Assembly: GCA_947456845.1 (NCBI GenBank)
Contig: CANGUJ010000054.1
Coordinates: 1 to 13,726, forward strand
DNA length: 13,726 bases
From: Burkholderiales bacterium
GTDB taxonomy: Bacteria > Pseudomonadota > Gammaproteobacteria > Burkholderiales > JAEUOS01
Reading direction: 5' to 3'
Shown here: one piece after another, positions 1 through 6,745 of the stretch
Layout of the letters: each line of letters opens with the position of its first letter
How positions within the stretch are numbered: position 1 is the stretch's first letter
Notes under the pieces: generated by a model
The model's input: only the letters and a program-made list of their open reading frames with translations
Told to the model about the DNA's origin: nothing
Database searches by the model: none
Program-made: the position numbers and the translations under genes

Positions 1-852
1 GACGCGCTCGGCCGCACCTACGAGATCGTCTTCATCAACGACGGTTCGCGCGACCGCTCGCCCGCCATCCTGCGCGAGCAGTTCGCCCGGCGGCCGGATG
101 TCACCCGGGTGGTACTGTTCAACGGCAATTTCGGGCAGCACATGGCGATCATGGCGGGCTTCGAAGCAAGCCGCGGCGACATCATCGTCACCCTCGACGC
201 CGACCTGCAGAACCCCCCCGAGGAAATCGGCAATCTGGTCGCCAAGATGGGCGAAGGCCACGACTACGTCGGCACCATCCGCCGCCAGCGCCAGGACACC
301 TGGTTCAGGCGCAGCGCTTCGCGCGCCATGAACAGCCTGCGCGAACGCATCACCCGTATCAAGATGACAGATCAAGGCTGCATGCTGCGCGCCTATTCGA
401 GGGCTATCGTCGACGCCATCAATTCGTGCCGGGAGATCAACACCTTCATTCCCGCGCTGGCCTACACGTTCGCGCAAAAGCCGGTAGAGATCGAGGTCGC
501 ACATGAGGAACGCGCTGCCGGCGAATCCAAATACTCACTGTATTCTCTGATCCGCCTGAATTTCGACCTGATGACGGCGTTTTCGGTGGTTCCGCTGCAG
601 TTGTTCTCGTTTGCCGGCATCATCATCGCGACGCTCAGCTTCGTCTTCACCGCTTATCTTGCAATTCGCCGGCTGTTCCTGGTGGGGCCGGAAGCCGAGG
701 GATTGTTCACCCTGTTCGGCATCGCCTTTTTCCTGATCGGCGTGACGCTGTTCGGCATCGGCCTCCTCGGCGAATACATCGGACGCATCTACCAGCAGGT
801 GCGTGCGCGTCCGCGCTATCTGATCCAGGCAGTCCTCGAAAAGCGCGAATGA
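1..852 (+). CDS. arnC: ArnC-like undecaprenyl-phosphate glycosyltransferase (5'-truncated by window edge)
   Basis: Family 2 (GT-A) membrane glycosyltransferase. In the Arn pathway this enzyme moves 4-deoxy-4-formamido-L-arabinose from UDP to undecaprenyl phosphate on the inner face of the cytoplasmic membrane. The reading frame is open from base 1, so 283 residues are visible and roughly 35-40 N-terminal residues lie outside, judged against the usual length near 320. Visible motifs are VFINDGSRD (residues 9-17), the metal-binding DADLQ (66-70), and two hydrophobic C-terminal segments (about 192-221 and 234-261), the usual ArnC/GtrB layout. Its TGA overlaps the next ATG (ATGA, 849-852), so it is translationally coupled to the formyltransferase. 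The motifs alone would also fit a dolichyl-phosphate-mannose-synthase-like or GtrB enzyme. The three following arn-type genes make ArnC the best reading. Confidence 0.9.
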   Translation, partial: DALGRTYEIVFINDGSRDRSPAILREQFARRPDVTRVVLFNGNFGQHMAIMAGFEASRGDIIVTLDADLQNPPEEIGNLVAKMGEGHDYVGTIRRQRQDTWFRRSASRAMNSLRERITRIKMTDQGCMLRAYSRAIVDAINSCREINTFIPALAYTFAQKPVEIEVAHEERAAGESKYSLYSLIRLNFDLMTAFSVVPLQLFSFAGIIIATLSFVFTAYLAIRRLFLVGPEAEGLFTLFGIAFFLIGVTLFGIGLLGEYIGRIYQQVRARPRYLIQAVLEKRE

Positions 853-1766
853 CAAGCGCGGTCGTCTTCGCGTATCACAACGTTGGGGTACGCTGCCTCG
901 AGGTGCTGCTCGCACAGGGCATGGATGTGCGCCTGGTGGTGACGCATCGCGACAACCCGGTCGAGAGCATCTGGTTCGGCAGCGTGGCCGTCCTGGCCAG
1001 GGCGCGCGGCATCGAGGTCATCACGCCGGACGACCCGAATTCCCCCGAGGTGGTCGCGCAGGTGGCGGAAAAGGCGCCGGATTTCCTTTTTTCGTTCTAC
1101 TACCGGCACATGCTGAAGCGCAGCCTCCTGGACATTCCGCGACGCGGCGCCTACAACATGCACGGTTCCCTGCTGCCCAAGTATCGGGGCCGGGTGCCGA
1201 TCAACTGGGCCATCATCAACGGTGAAACCGAGACCGGCGCAACCCTGCATGCGATGACCGAAAAGCCGGACAACGGCGCCATCGTCGCGCAGAAGGCGGT
1301 GCCCATCGGCGACGAAGACACGGCACAGGACGTTTTCGAGCGCGTCACCGAAGCCGCTGCCGAGGCCCTCGCCGCCGTGTTGCCCTCCCTGGTGGCGGGC
1401 ACGGCCCCGCATGTGCCGCAGGATTTGTCCAAGGGCGCCTATTTCAGCGGCAGGAAACCCGAAGATGGCCGGATCGATTTTTCCTGGCCGGCCCGGCGCA
1501 TCCATGATTTCGTGCGCGCCCTGACCCGCCCGTACCCCGGCGCTTTTGCGGATATCGCCGGGCACCGCGCGGTCCTCTGGCGCACGCGGCCGGACGGCCC
1601 GGCGCCCTCCCCCGCAGCCTGCCTGTACGTGGTCGACAGCGGCGTCATCCTCGATTGCCTCGATGGCCAACGTCTGCACGTTCTCGACCTCGAGGTCGAC
1701 GGCAAGCGCATCGACGGCGCCGAGTTCCAGCGCGCCTTCGGCTGCCGACAGATTCAACTCGCGTAA
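849..1766 (+). CDS. UDP-L-Ara4N formyltransferase (stand-alone ArnA N-terminal domain)
   Basis: Cytosolic 10-formyltetrahydrofolate-dependent formyltransferase of 305 residues, matching the N-terminal half of enterobacterial ArnA. It would formylate the 4-amino group of UDP-L-Ara4N before ArnC transfers the sugar. The catalytic triad is visible as N103 and H105 in the AYNMHGSLLPKYRGR stretch and D141 in EKPDNGAI, nearly the same numbering as N102, H104 and D140 of E. coli ArnA. A C-terminal OB-like region (about 205-300) follows the Rossmann part. The ATG overlaps the arnC stop by four bases. The protein stops where ArnA would continue into its dehydrogenase domain, and that domain is encoded next as a separate gene. 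An Fmt (Met-tRNA formyltransferase) is the main alternative, but the neighbours and length favour the ArnA type. Confidence 0.9.
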   Translation: MTSAVVFAYHNVGVRCLEVLLAQGMDVRLVVTHRDNPVESIWFGSVAVLARARGIEVITPDDPNSPEVVAQVAEKAPDFLFSFYYRHMLKRSLLDIPRRGAYNMHGSLLPKYRGRVPINWAIINGETETGATLHAMTEKPDNGAIVAQKAVPIGDEDTAQDVFERVTEAAAEALAAVLPSLVAGTAPHVPQDLSKGAYFSGRKPEDGRIDFSWPARRIHDFVRALTRPYPGAFADIAGHRAVLWRTRPDGPAPSPAACLYVVDSGVILDCLDGQRLHVLDLEVDGKRIDGAEFQRAFGCRQIQLA

Positions 1767-1831
1767 ACTCCAAAAACCCCTTCCTCTTTGCACGCTTGAC
1801 GCCCCCATCGCGCGCGGCAAGCGCAACCCGC

Positions 1832-2875
1832 ATGAAAAAGCTCCTTATCCTCGGCGTCAATGGCTTTATCGGCCATCACCTGTCCAAACGCATCATCGCC
1901 GAGACCGACTGGGAGGTCTACGGCATGGACATGGCGGCCGATCGAATCGCCGACCTTCTGCCGGAGAAGCGCTTTCATTTCTTCGAAGGCGATATCACCA
2001 TCAACCGCGAGTGGATCGAATATCACGTCAAGAAATGCGACACCGTGCTGCCTCTGGTGGCCATTGCCACGCCGGCCACCTACGTGAAAGAACCGCTGCG
2101 CGTGTTCGAACTCGATTTCGAGGCCAACCTGCCGATCGTGCGCGCCTGCGTGCGCCACGGCAAGCGCGTGATCTTCCCGTCCACCTCGGAGGTGTACGGC
2201 ATGAGCGAGGATGCCGAATTCGATCCCGAAAAATCGAACTTCGTGCTCGGGCCGATCAATAAACCGCGCTGGATCTATTCCTGCGCCAAGCAGTTGATGG
2301 ACCGCGTGATCCACGCCTATGGCATGCAGGAGGGCCTCAAATACACGCTATTCCGCCCTTTCAACTGGATTGGTCCAGGGCTTGATTCCATCCATACGCC
2401 AAAGGAGGGGTCTTCGCGCGTGATCACGCAGTTCCTCGGCCACATCGTACGCGGGGAGAATATCCAACTCGTCGACGGCGGCCTGCAGAAGCGCGCATTC
2501 ACCTACGTCGACGACGGCATCGCGGCGCTCATGAAGATCATCGAGAACAAGGACGGTGTGGCCGATGCGCAGATCTACAACATCGGCAATCCCAAGAACA
2601 ACTTCTCGGTGCGCGACCTGGCCACCATGATGCTGGACCTGGCCAGAACCATTCCGGAGTACCGCGAAAACGCGCGCAAGGTGAAACTGGTCAAGACCAC
2701 CTCCGGCACCTATTACGGGCGCGGCTACCAGGATGTGCAGAACCGCGTGCCCAAGATCGCCAACACGATGAAGGATTTGGGCTGGGCGCCGAAAGTCAAG
2801 ATGGACACCGCCCTCAAGAACATCTTCGAGGCCTATCGCGGCGACGTCGAGCAGGCGCGGCATCTGAACGACTGA
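1832..2875 (+). CDS. NAD-dependent UDP-glucuronate oxidative decarboxylase (ArnA C-terminal-domain type)
   Basis: Short-chain dehydrogenase-type sugar nucleotide enzyme, 347 residues, corresponding to the ArnA decarboxylase domain. It oxidises UDP-glucuronate at C4 and decarboxylates it to UDP-4-keto-pentose, the substrate of ArnB. The NAD-binding GxxGxxG is at residues 8-14 (GVNGFIG). The catalytic STSE lies at 117-120, YSCAK (Y149, K153) follows GPINKPRWI, and GRGYQDV (296-302) matches the ArnA substrate loop. The ATG at 1832 was chosen because it puts the nucleotide loop at residue 8. The frame is open further upstream to 1655, but that would overlap the formyltransferase. No good ribosome-binding site is visible before 1832. 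A Ralstonia solanacearum homologue of this stand-alone type is known as a bifunctional UDP-4-keto-pentose/UDP-xylose synthase, so some UDP-xylose formation is possible. Confidence 0.88.
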   Translation: MKKLLILGVNGFIGHHLSKRIIAETDWEVYGMDMAADRIADLLPEKRFHFFEGDITINREWIEYHVKKCDTVLPLVAIATPATYVKEPLRVFELDFEANLPIVRACVRHGKRVIFPSTSEVYGMSEDAEFDPEKSNFVLGPINKPRWIYSCAKQLMDRVIHAYGMQEGLKYTLFRPFNWIGPGLDSIHTPKEGSSRVITQFLGHIVRGENIQLVDGGLQKRAFTYVDDGIAALMKIIENKDGVADAQIYNIGNPKNNFSVRDLATMMLDLARTIPEYRENARKVKLVKTTSGTYYGRGYQDVQNRVPKIANTMKDLGWAPKVKMDTALKNIFEAYRGDVEQARHLND

Positions 2876-2883
2876 GTCAGGCC

Positions 2884-3804
2884 ATGCGTGTCGCACTGAA
2901 GGTGGATGTCGACACCTATCGTGGCACGCTCGAGGGCATACCGCCGTTGCTCGCTGCGCTCGAGCGCAACCGCGCCCGGGCCACCTTTCTCTTCAGTCTA
3001 GGCCCGGACCATACCGGCCGCGCCATCAAGCGGGTGTTTCGGCCCGGATTTTTCGGCAAGGTCGCGCGCACCTCGGTGGTGGAGCACTACGGCGTCAGGA
3101 CGCTGCTTTTCGGAACGCTGCTGCCCGGTCCGGACATCGGCCGCAAGTGCGCCGGCCTGATGCGCGCGGTCCGTGACGCGGGCCATGAAGTCGGCATCCA
3201 CGCCTGGGACCATGTGAAGTGGCAGGACGGTGTCGGAACCGATCTCAGGCACGCCTCCAACGAGTGGACGGAAAGGCAGATGACCCTTGCCTGCGAGCGC
3301 TTCGAGGAAGTTTTCGGCCTCCCGGCGCGGACTCATGGGGCGGCAGGCTGGCAGATGAACCCGCACGCCATTCGCCTGACCCAGCGTCTCGGATTCGACT
3401 ATTGCTCCGACACCCGCGGCACCACGCCGTTCATGCCGGTAGTCAACGGCGAAGTCACCCTATGCCCTCAGGTGCCCTCCACCCTGCCGACGTTGGACGA
3501 GTTGATCGGGCTGGATGGCTGCACCGCCGAAAACGCGCACCAGCGGGTGCTGGCGGCGGCCGCCTCGCCAGCCCCCTGCGACCACGTGTACACGCTGCAT
3601 GCCGAACTCGAAGGCATGAAGCTGTTGCCGGTATTCGAACGCCTGCTCGGCGCCTGGAATGCCCAAGGCGTCGAACTGGTCGGCACTGACACGATTGCGG
3701 CCGGCCTGGATCGCCAGTCGCTGCCGCGCCATCATGTCGAGTGGCGGGAGATCGCCGGCCGCAGCGGCGTTCTCGCCACCCAGGGCGCCAGGCATGCCCC
3801 GTAG
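2884..3804 (+). CDS. arnD: ArnD-like deformylase (polysaccharide deacetylase/NodB fold)
   Basis: Metal-dependent deformylase of 306 residues. In the Arn pathway it removes the formyl group from undecaprenyl-phosphate-Ara4FN so the free aminosugar can be delivered to lipid A. The N-terminal DVDTYRGT (D8, D10) and the HAWDH motif (H106, H110) are the ArnD versions of the NodB metal-binding and catalytic signatures. LFSLGPD (36-42) and YTLHAELEG (236-244, H239) also match the family as I know it. There is no signal peptide, as expected for a cytoplasmic-face enzyme. The ATG lies 8 nt after the preceding stop, so it belongs to the same operon. It is the last arn-type gene here. The next gene, a peroxiredoxin, begins 60 nt downstream. 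A generic polysaccharide deacetylase is unlikely given the context. Confidence 0.9.
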   Translation: MRVALKVDVDTYRGTLEGIPPLLAALERNRARATFLFSLGPDHTGRAIKRVFRPGFFGKVARTSVVEHYGVRTLLFGTLLPGPDIGRKCAGLMRAVRDAGHEVGIHAWDHVKWQDGVGTDLRHASNEWTERQMTLACERFEEVFGLPARTHGAAGWQMNPHAIRLTQRLGFDYCSDTRGTTPFMPVVNGEVTLCPQVPSTLPTLDELIGLDGCTAENAHQRVLAAAASPAPCDHVYTLHAELEGMKLLPVFERLLGAWNAQGVELVGTDTIAAGLDRQSLPRHHVEWREIAGRSGVLATQGARHAP

Positions 3805-3864
3805 CCACATGGCATCGAATTTGCGCTACCCTACTGCCCACTTCAACGTCCAGACTAAGCGCCA

Positions 3865-4332
3865 ATGACCAGCCCCTCCATCCTCGGCCTTCCCGTCCCC
3901 GATTTCGAGGCGCCCGCGACCGGCGGCCGCTTCCGGCTCTCCGCCCTCAAGGGCCGCAAGGTCGTTCTTTATTTCTATCCCAAGGACAACACCCCGGGGT
4001 GCACGACCGAAGGCGAGAATTTCCGCGACAAGCATGCCGATTTCCGTGCCGCGGGCGCTGAGATATTCGGCATCTCGCGCGATAGCCTCAAGTCGCACGA
4101 GAGCTTCAAGGCCAAGATGGCGTTTCCCTTCGACCTGATATCCGATCCCGATGAAACGGTCTGCCTGATGTTCGACGTCATGAAGATGAAAAACATGTAC
4201 GGCAAACAGGTGCGCGGCGTGGAACGCAGCACCTTCCTGATCGATGCCGAGGGCAAGGTGGCGCGCGAGTGGCGCGGCGTCAAAGTCGCGGGCCATGTCG
4301 ATGAAGTCCTGGAGGCTGTCAAATCGATATGA
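3865..4332 (+). CDS. bcp: Thiol peroxidase of the Bcp/PrxQ family
   Basis: Cytosolic peroxiredoxin of 155 residues, the usual length for Bcp. It reduces hydrogen peroxide and alkyl hydroperoxides using thioredoxin or similar thiols. The active-site loop YPKDNTPGCTTE carries the peroxidatic C46, and RSTFLID (121-127) is the conserved distal strand. The second cysteine that many Bcp proteins have five residues after the first is missing (residue 51 is E). The only other cysteine is C100 in DETVCLMF. The gene starts 60 nt after arnD. The interval contains a weak -10-like TACCCT (3827-3832), so it could have its own promoter, but no clear -35 is seen. The Shine-Dalgarno sequence is weak. A strong terminator lies 90 nt after the stop. 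Confidence 0.95.
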   Translation: MTSPSILGLPVPDFEAPATGGRFRLSALKGRKVVLYFYPKDNTPGCTTEGENFRDKHADFRAAGAEIFGISRDSLKSHESFKAKMAFPFDLISDPDETVCLMFDVMKMKNMYGKQVRGVERSTFLIDAEGKVAREWRGVKVAGHVDEVLEAVKSI

Positions 4333-4422
4333 GTTGTTGTCCGCGGTATCGGAAGGCGCCCCCTTGCTGAAGCGCCTTTGTCCGCCTGGTGCGCCTGCCG
4401 ATTCGCTCCGCATCCGAGTCCC

Positions 4423-4461
4423 GGCCGTTTGTCCCCCCAGACAAACGGCCTTTTTGTTTTT
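4423..4461 (+). terminator. Rho-independent terminator between bcp and phoH
   Basis: A perfect 11-bp stem (GGCCGTTTGTC at 4423-4433, GACAAACGGCC at 4440-4450) with a 6-nt loop is followed directly by an 11-base tract of ten T and one G (4451-4461). This is the clearest terminator in the window. It ends only 32 nt before the phoH start codon, leaving no room for a separate promoter downstream. It either ends the bcp transcript completely or acts as a leaky or regulated attenuator for phoH. Confidence 0.92.
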
Positions 4462-4493
4462 CGATCCCTGCCTCACCCTTCAAGGAGAGCCCG

Positions 4494-5969
4494 TTGAACG
4501 CCAGCGTCACGCAACTGCCGCCTTCGAAAAAGACCCCCCGCAAGTCCGCCACGGTCACGCGCCTGCGTACGGTGCCGAACAAACTGTTCGTGCTCGACAC
4601 CAACGTGCTGATGCACGACCCGACCAGCCTGTTCCGCTTCGAGGAGCACGACATTTTCCTGCCGATGGCCACGCTGGAGGAATTGGACAACCACAAGAAA
4701 GGCATGACCGAAGTCGCGCGCAACGCGCGCCAGGCCAGCCGCTATCTGGATGACCTCGTCAGCGGCGTCGAGGCCGCCATCGACGAGGGGATCGCGCTCG
4801 AAACGCGCAGCGGGAAGGACGCCACCGGGCGCCTGTTCCTGCAAACCGAGGCGATCACCCACACCCTGCCCGCGTCCCTGCCGGCGGGCAAGGCCGACAA
4901 CCAAATCCTGGCCGTGGTGTTCCACCTGACCCAGAAGCACGCGGGCCGTCATGTGATCCTGGTGTCCAAAGACATCAACATGCGCATCAAGGCGCGCGCC
5001 CTGGGCCTCCCGGCCGAGGACTACTTCAACGACAAGGTCCTGGAAGATACCGACCTGCTCTACACCGGCACATCGGCCTTGCCGGCGGATTTCTGGGACA
5101 CTCATGGCAAGGGCGTCGAGAGTTGGAAGCAGGGGGACAATACCTATTACCGCGTGCGCGGCCCGCTATGCCGCGATTGGCTGGTCAACGAGTTTGTGCA
5201 TCTCGACGGCGATGGGCGGCCGCCGGCGGCTGCATTCCAGGCCCAGGTGACCGAGGTGAGCGGCAAGACCGCCGTACTCAAGGTGCTGCGCGACTTCAGC
5301 CACCACAAGCAAGCGGTGTGGGGCATTACCGCACGCAACCGGGAGCAGAATTTCGCCCTGAACCTGTTGATGGACCCTGCCATCGACTTCGTCACACTGC
5401 TGGGACAGGCCGGCACCGGCAAGACGCTGCTGACCCTGGCGGCGGGACTGATGCAGACCCTCGAGGCAAAAACCTATACCGAAATCATCATGACCCGCGT
5501 TACGGTGCCGGTCGGCGAGGACATCGGCTTCCTGCCCGGCACCGAAGAGGAGAAAATGACGCCCTGGATGGGCGCGCTGGAGGACAACCTGGACGTCCTC
5601 AACAAGTCCGACGACGAGGCCGGGGACTGGGGCCGTGCGGCGACACGCGACCTCATACGCAGCCGCATCAAGGTCAAATCGCTCAACTTCATGCGCGGAC
5701 GCACCTTCATCAACAAGTTCCTGATCATCGACGAGGCGCAAAACCTCACGCCGAAGCAGATGAAGACCCTCATTACCCGCGCCGGTCCCGGCACCAAGGT
5801 GGTTTGTCTCGGGAACATAGCGCAGATCGACACGCCCTATCTCACCGAGGGCTCGTCAGGACTCACCTTCGTCGTCGACCGGTTCAAGGGATGGGGCCAC
5901 AGCGGGCATGTGACGCTGCAACGCGGCGAACGCTCGCGCCTTGCAGATCATGCCGCCGAGGTTCTCTGA
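4494..5969 (+). CDS. PIN-PhoH fusion ATPase (PhoH2-like, RNA-acting)
   Basis: 491-residue protein joining an N-terminal PIN nuclease domain to a C-terminal PhoH P-loop ATPase. PIN acidic residues visible are D35 (VLDTNVL), E62/E63, D135 (KADNQIL) and D160 (VSKDIN). Walker A is GQAGTGKT (304-311) and Walker B is FLIIDEAQ (409-416). The C-terminal QRGERSRLADHA is also typical. Mycobacterial PhoH2 proteins of this architecture are ATP-dependent RNA unwinding and cleaving enzymes, so an RNA-processing role is inferred. The start is a TTG at 4494 preceded by AAGGAG (4482-4487) at a 6-nt distance. The in-frame ATG at 4389 would lie upstream of the terminator and make the hairpin coding, so it was rejected. 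The adjacent bcp may be functionally linked, or merely a conserved neighbour. Confidence 0.93.
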   Translation: MNASVTQLPPSKKTPRKSATVTRLRTVPNKLFVLDTNVLMHDPTSLFRFEEHDIFLPMATLEELDNHKKGMTEVARNARQASRYLDDLVSGVEAAIDEGIALETRSGKDATGRLFLQTEAITHTLPASLPAGKADNQILAVVFHLTQKHAGRHVILVSKDINMRIKARALGLPAEDYFNDKVLEDTDLLYTGTSALPADFWDTHGKGVESWKQGDNTYYRVRGPLCRDWLVNEFVHLDGDGRPPAAAFQAQVTEVSGKTAVLKVLRDFSHHKQAVWGITARNREQNFALNLLMDPAIDFVTLLGQAGTGKTLLTLAAGLMQTLEAKTYTEIIMTRVTVPVGEDIGFLPGTEEEKMTPWMGALEDNLDVLNKSDDEAGDWGRAATRDLIRSRIKVKSLNFMRGRTFINKFLIIDEAQNLTPKQMKTLITRAGPGTKVVCLGNIAQIDTPYLTEGSSGLTFVVDRFKGWGHSGHVTLQRGERSRLADHAAEVL

Positions 5970-5986
5970 GGCACCTGCGAAGTCGC

Positions 5987-6442
5987 TCAGTCCGCCCTCG
6001 CCAGACCCGGGCCGGTAATCGGGCCCGGTCTGCCCGTGCCGTGCTGTTGGGCGTACTCGGCCAGTTTTTGCAGCACGAACTGGCGCACGATGGGCGGCAG
6101 ACCGGCCGATTCGCGGATGAACCGGTCGACGACGGCATTGGCGTCGAAGTCGCCCCCCTGCTCGAGCAGAGAGGCGGACGCGCCATGGTCGGTCATGGTG
6201 TCGCCCCCGCCTTTGACCACGCGATGATGCGAGAACCCGCCTGACTGCTTCCACTCGAGCGTTCGCTGCTTGCGGCGGATGTCGTAGCACAACTGCATGC
6301 CGACGAACTCCCTGACGGCTTTGACGTCGGCGCGCTCACTATGGCGGAAGTAAAAGATGAACAGGTCGAAGTAATCGCTTTGATACCAGCGCCTCTTCGG
6401 ACCGTCTGTCGCCTGCTTGCTGACGGTGATCTCGCGGAACAT
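5987..6442 (-). CDS. Conserved-looking protein of unknown function, 151 residues
   Basis: I cannot assign a function. The protein begins MFREITVSKQ and is rich in aromatics early on (RRWYQSDYFDLFIFYF, about 17-32). This is followed by FVGMQLCYD (46-54) and LEWKQSGGFSHHRV (62-75), which read like beta strands of a small folded domain. The second half (about 98-132) looks helical, and the tail is rich in Gly and Pro. I have an impression of similar unnamed proteins starting MFREI in other betaproteobacteria, which needs a search. The frame is open upstream to 6652, but ATG at 6442 was chosen because the upstream translation is low-complexity and Arg-rich. No good Shine-Dalgarno is seen; a G-rich run lies about 14 nt upstream. 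It is convergent with phoH (17-nt gap) and divergent from phaZ. There is no signal peptide. Confidence 0.7.
   Translation of the reverse strand: MFREITVSKQATDGPKRRWYQSDYFDLFIFYFRHSERADVKAVREFVGMQLCYDIRRKQRTLEWKQSGGFSHHRVVKGGGDTMTDHGASASLLEQGGDFDANAVVDRFIRESAGLPPIVRQFVLQKLAEYAQQHGTGRPGPITGPGLARAD
6002..6032. other. Strong hairpin at the phoH/hypothetical convergent junction
   Basis: CAGACC (6002-6007) pairs with GGTCTG (6027-6032), and GGGCC (6009-6013) with GGCCC (6022-6026). That gives 11 bp with one bulged C and an 8-nt loop. It lies 32 nt past the phoH stop and inside the last codons of the opposing gene. No T tract follows on either strand, so it is not a classic intrinsic terminator. 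It could protect the 3' end of the phoH transcript. Confidence 0.4.
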
Positions 6443-6637
6443 CGTCTGTTCTAAGCCCCCGCCTAGGTTGACAACACGGATGACCCCCCAAGTGTAGCCG
6501 ACCGCGCCCCGCGCACGGAAATCGGCCCTGCGACCCGGGCATGATCTCCAACCCGAAACCCGGTGGCGTAGCCGCGCACCTGGTCCGCAGGACCCATAAG
6601 CCGCTATTGAAGTCCGAATAGCGCTCCTTTCCGCACG

Positions 6638-6665
6638 TTCGGCGCAAGGCATGCGCGCGTAGAAT
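6638..6665 (+). promoter_or_regulatory. Probable sigma-70 promoter of phaZ
   Basis: A good -10 hexamer TAGAAT (6660-6665) has a weak -35 TTCGGC (6638-6643) at a 16-nt spacing. Transcription would start near 6672, giving a leader of about 74 nt before the phaZ ATG. The GCG-TAGAAT-CC context is typical of high-GC betaproteobacterial promoters. The poor -35 suggests a modest or activated promoter. Confidence 0.5.
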
Positions 6666-6666
6666 C

Positions 6667-6699
6667 CGTTACAGTATGGCGCTGTAACGTAACGGTTAC
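6667..6699 (+). promoter_or_regulatory. Operator-like array of GTAAC inverted repeats upstream of phaZ
   Basis: Four copies of one pentamer in alternating orientation lie within 33 bp: GTTAC (6668-6672), GTAAC (6684-6688), GTAAC (6689-6693) and GTTAC (6695-6699). The outer pair forms a perfect 8-bp inverted repeat, CGTTACAG (6667-6674) and CTGTAACG (6682-6689), spacer 7. The inner pair forms GTAAC-G-GTTAC. The array begins one base after the predicted -10 and covers the expected transcription start, the usual place for a repressor. A TetR/AcrR-type dimer is a reasonable guess from the geometry, but no regulator gene is present nearby. Confidence 0.6.
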
Positions 6700-6745
6700 A
6701 TCACAAGCAGTACGATCCCGTTTTTCGAGCCAGGAAAGATTCCAG

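Larger units (their letters stand above)
6443..6745. promoter_or_regulatory. 303-bp divergent intergenic region (hypothetical / phaZ)
   Basis: No convincing gene. The right half holds the phaZ promoter and operator-like repeats, listed separately. At 6602-6623 there is a perfect 7-bp inverted repeat (CGCTATT / AATAGCG, 8-nt spacer) that could be a hairpin or a protein site. On the minus strand a weak -10-like TACACT (6491-6496) lies about 50 nt before the start of the leftward gene, without a good -35. A TTGACA at 6468-6473 on the plus strand has no matching -10. Confidence 0.55.

Noticed and set aside
1655..1831. Upstream extension of the decarboxylase ORF by 59 residues
   Set aside because: It overlaps the formyltransferase in another frame, is Arg-rich and low in complexity, and would push the GxxGxxG loop away from the N-terminus.
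4389..4493. An in-frame ATG that would extend the PIN-PhoH protein by 35 residues
   Set aside because: The extension would translate through a textbook intrinsic terminator (4423-4461), whereas the TTG at 4494 has a well-placed AAGGAG site.
5123..6244. 373-codon plus-strand frame within phoH running into the convergent gene
   Set aside because: Low-complexity Arg-rich shadow; the phoH frame shows all PIN and PhoH motifs.
6443..6652. N-terminal extension of the unassigned minus-strand protein by 70 residues
   Set aside because: The extension is Arg-rich and unlike the rest; the sequence from MFREI looks like a natural start.
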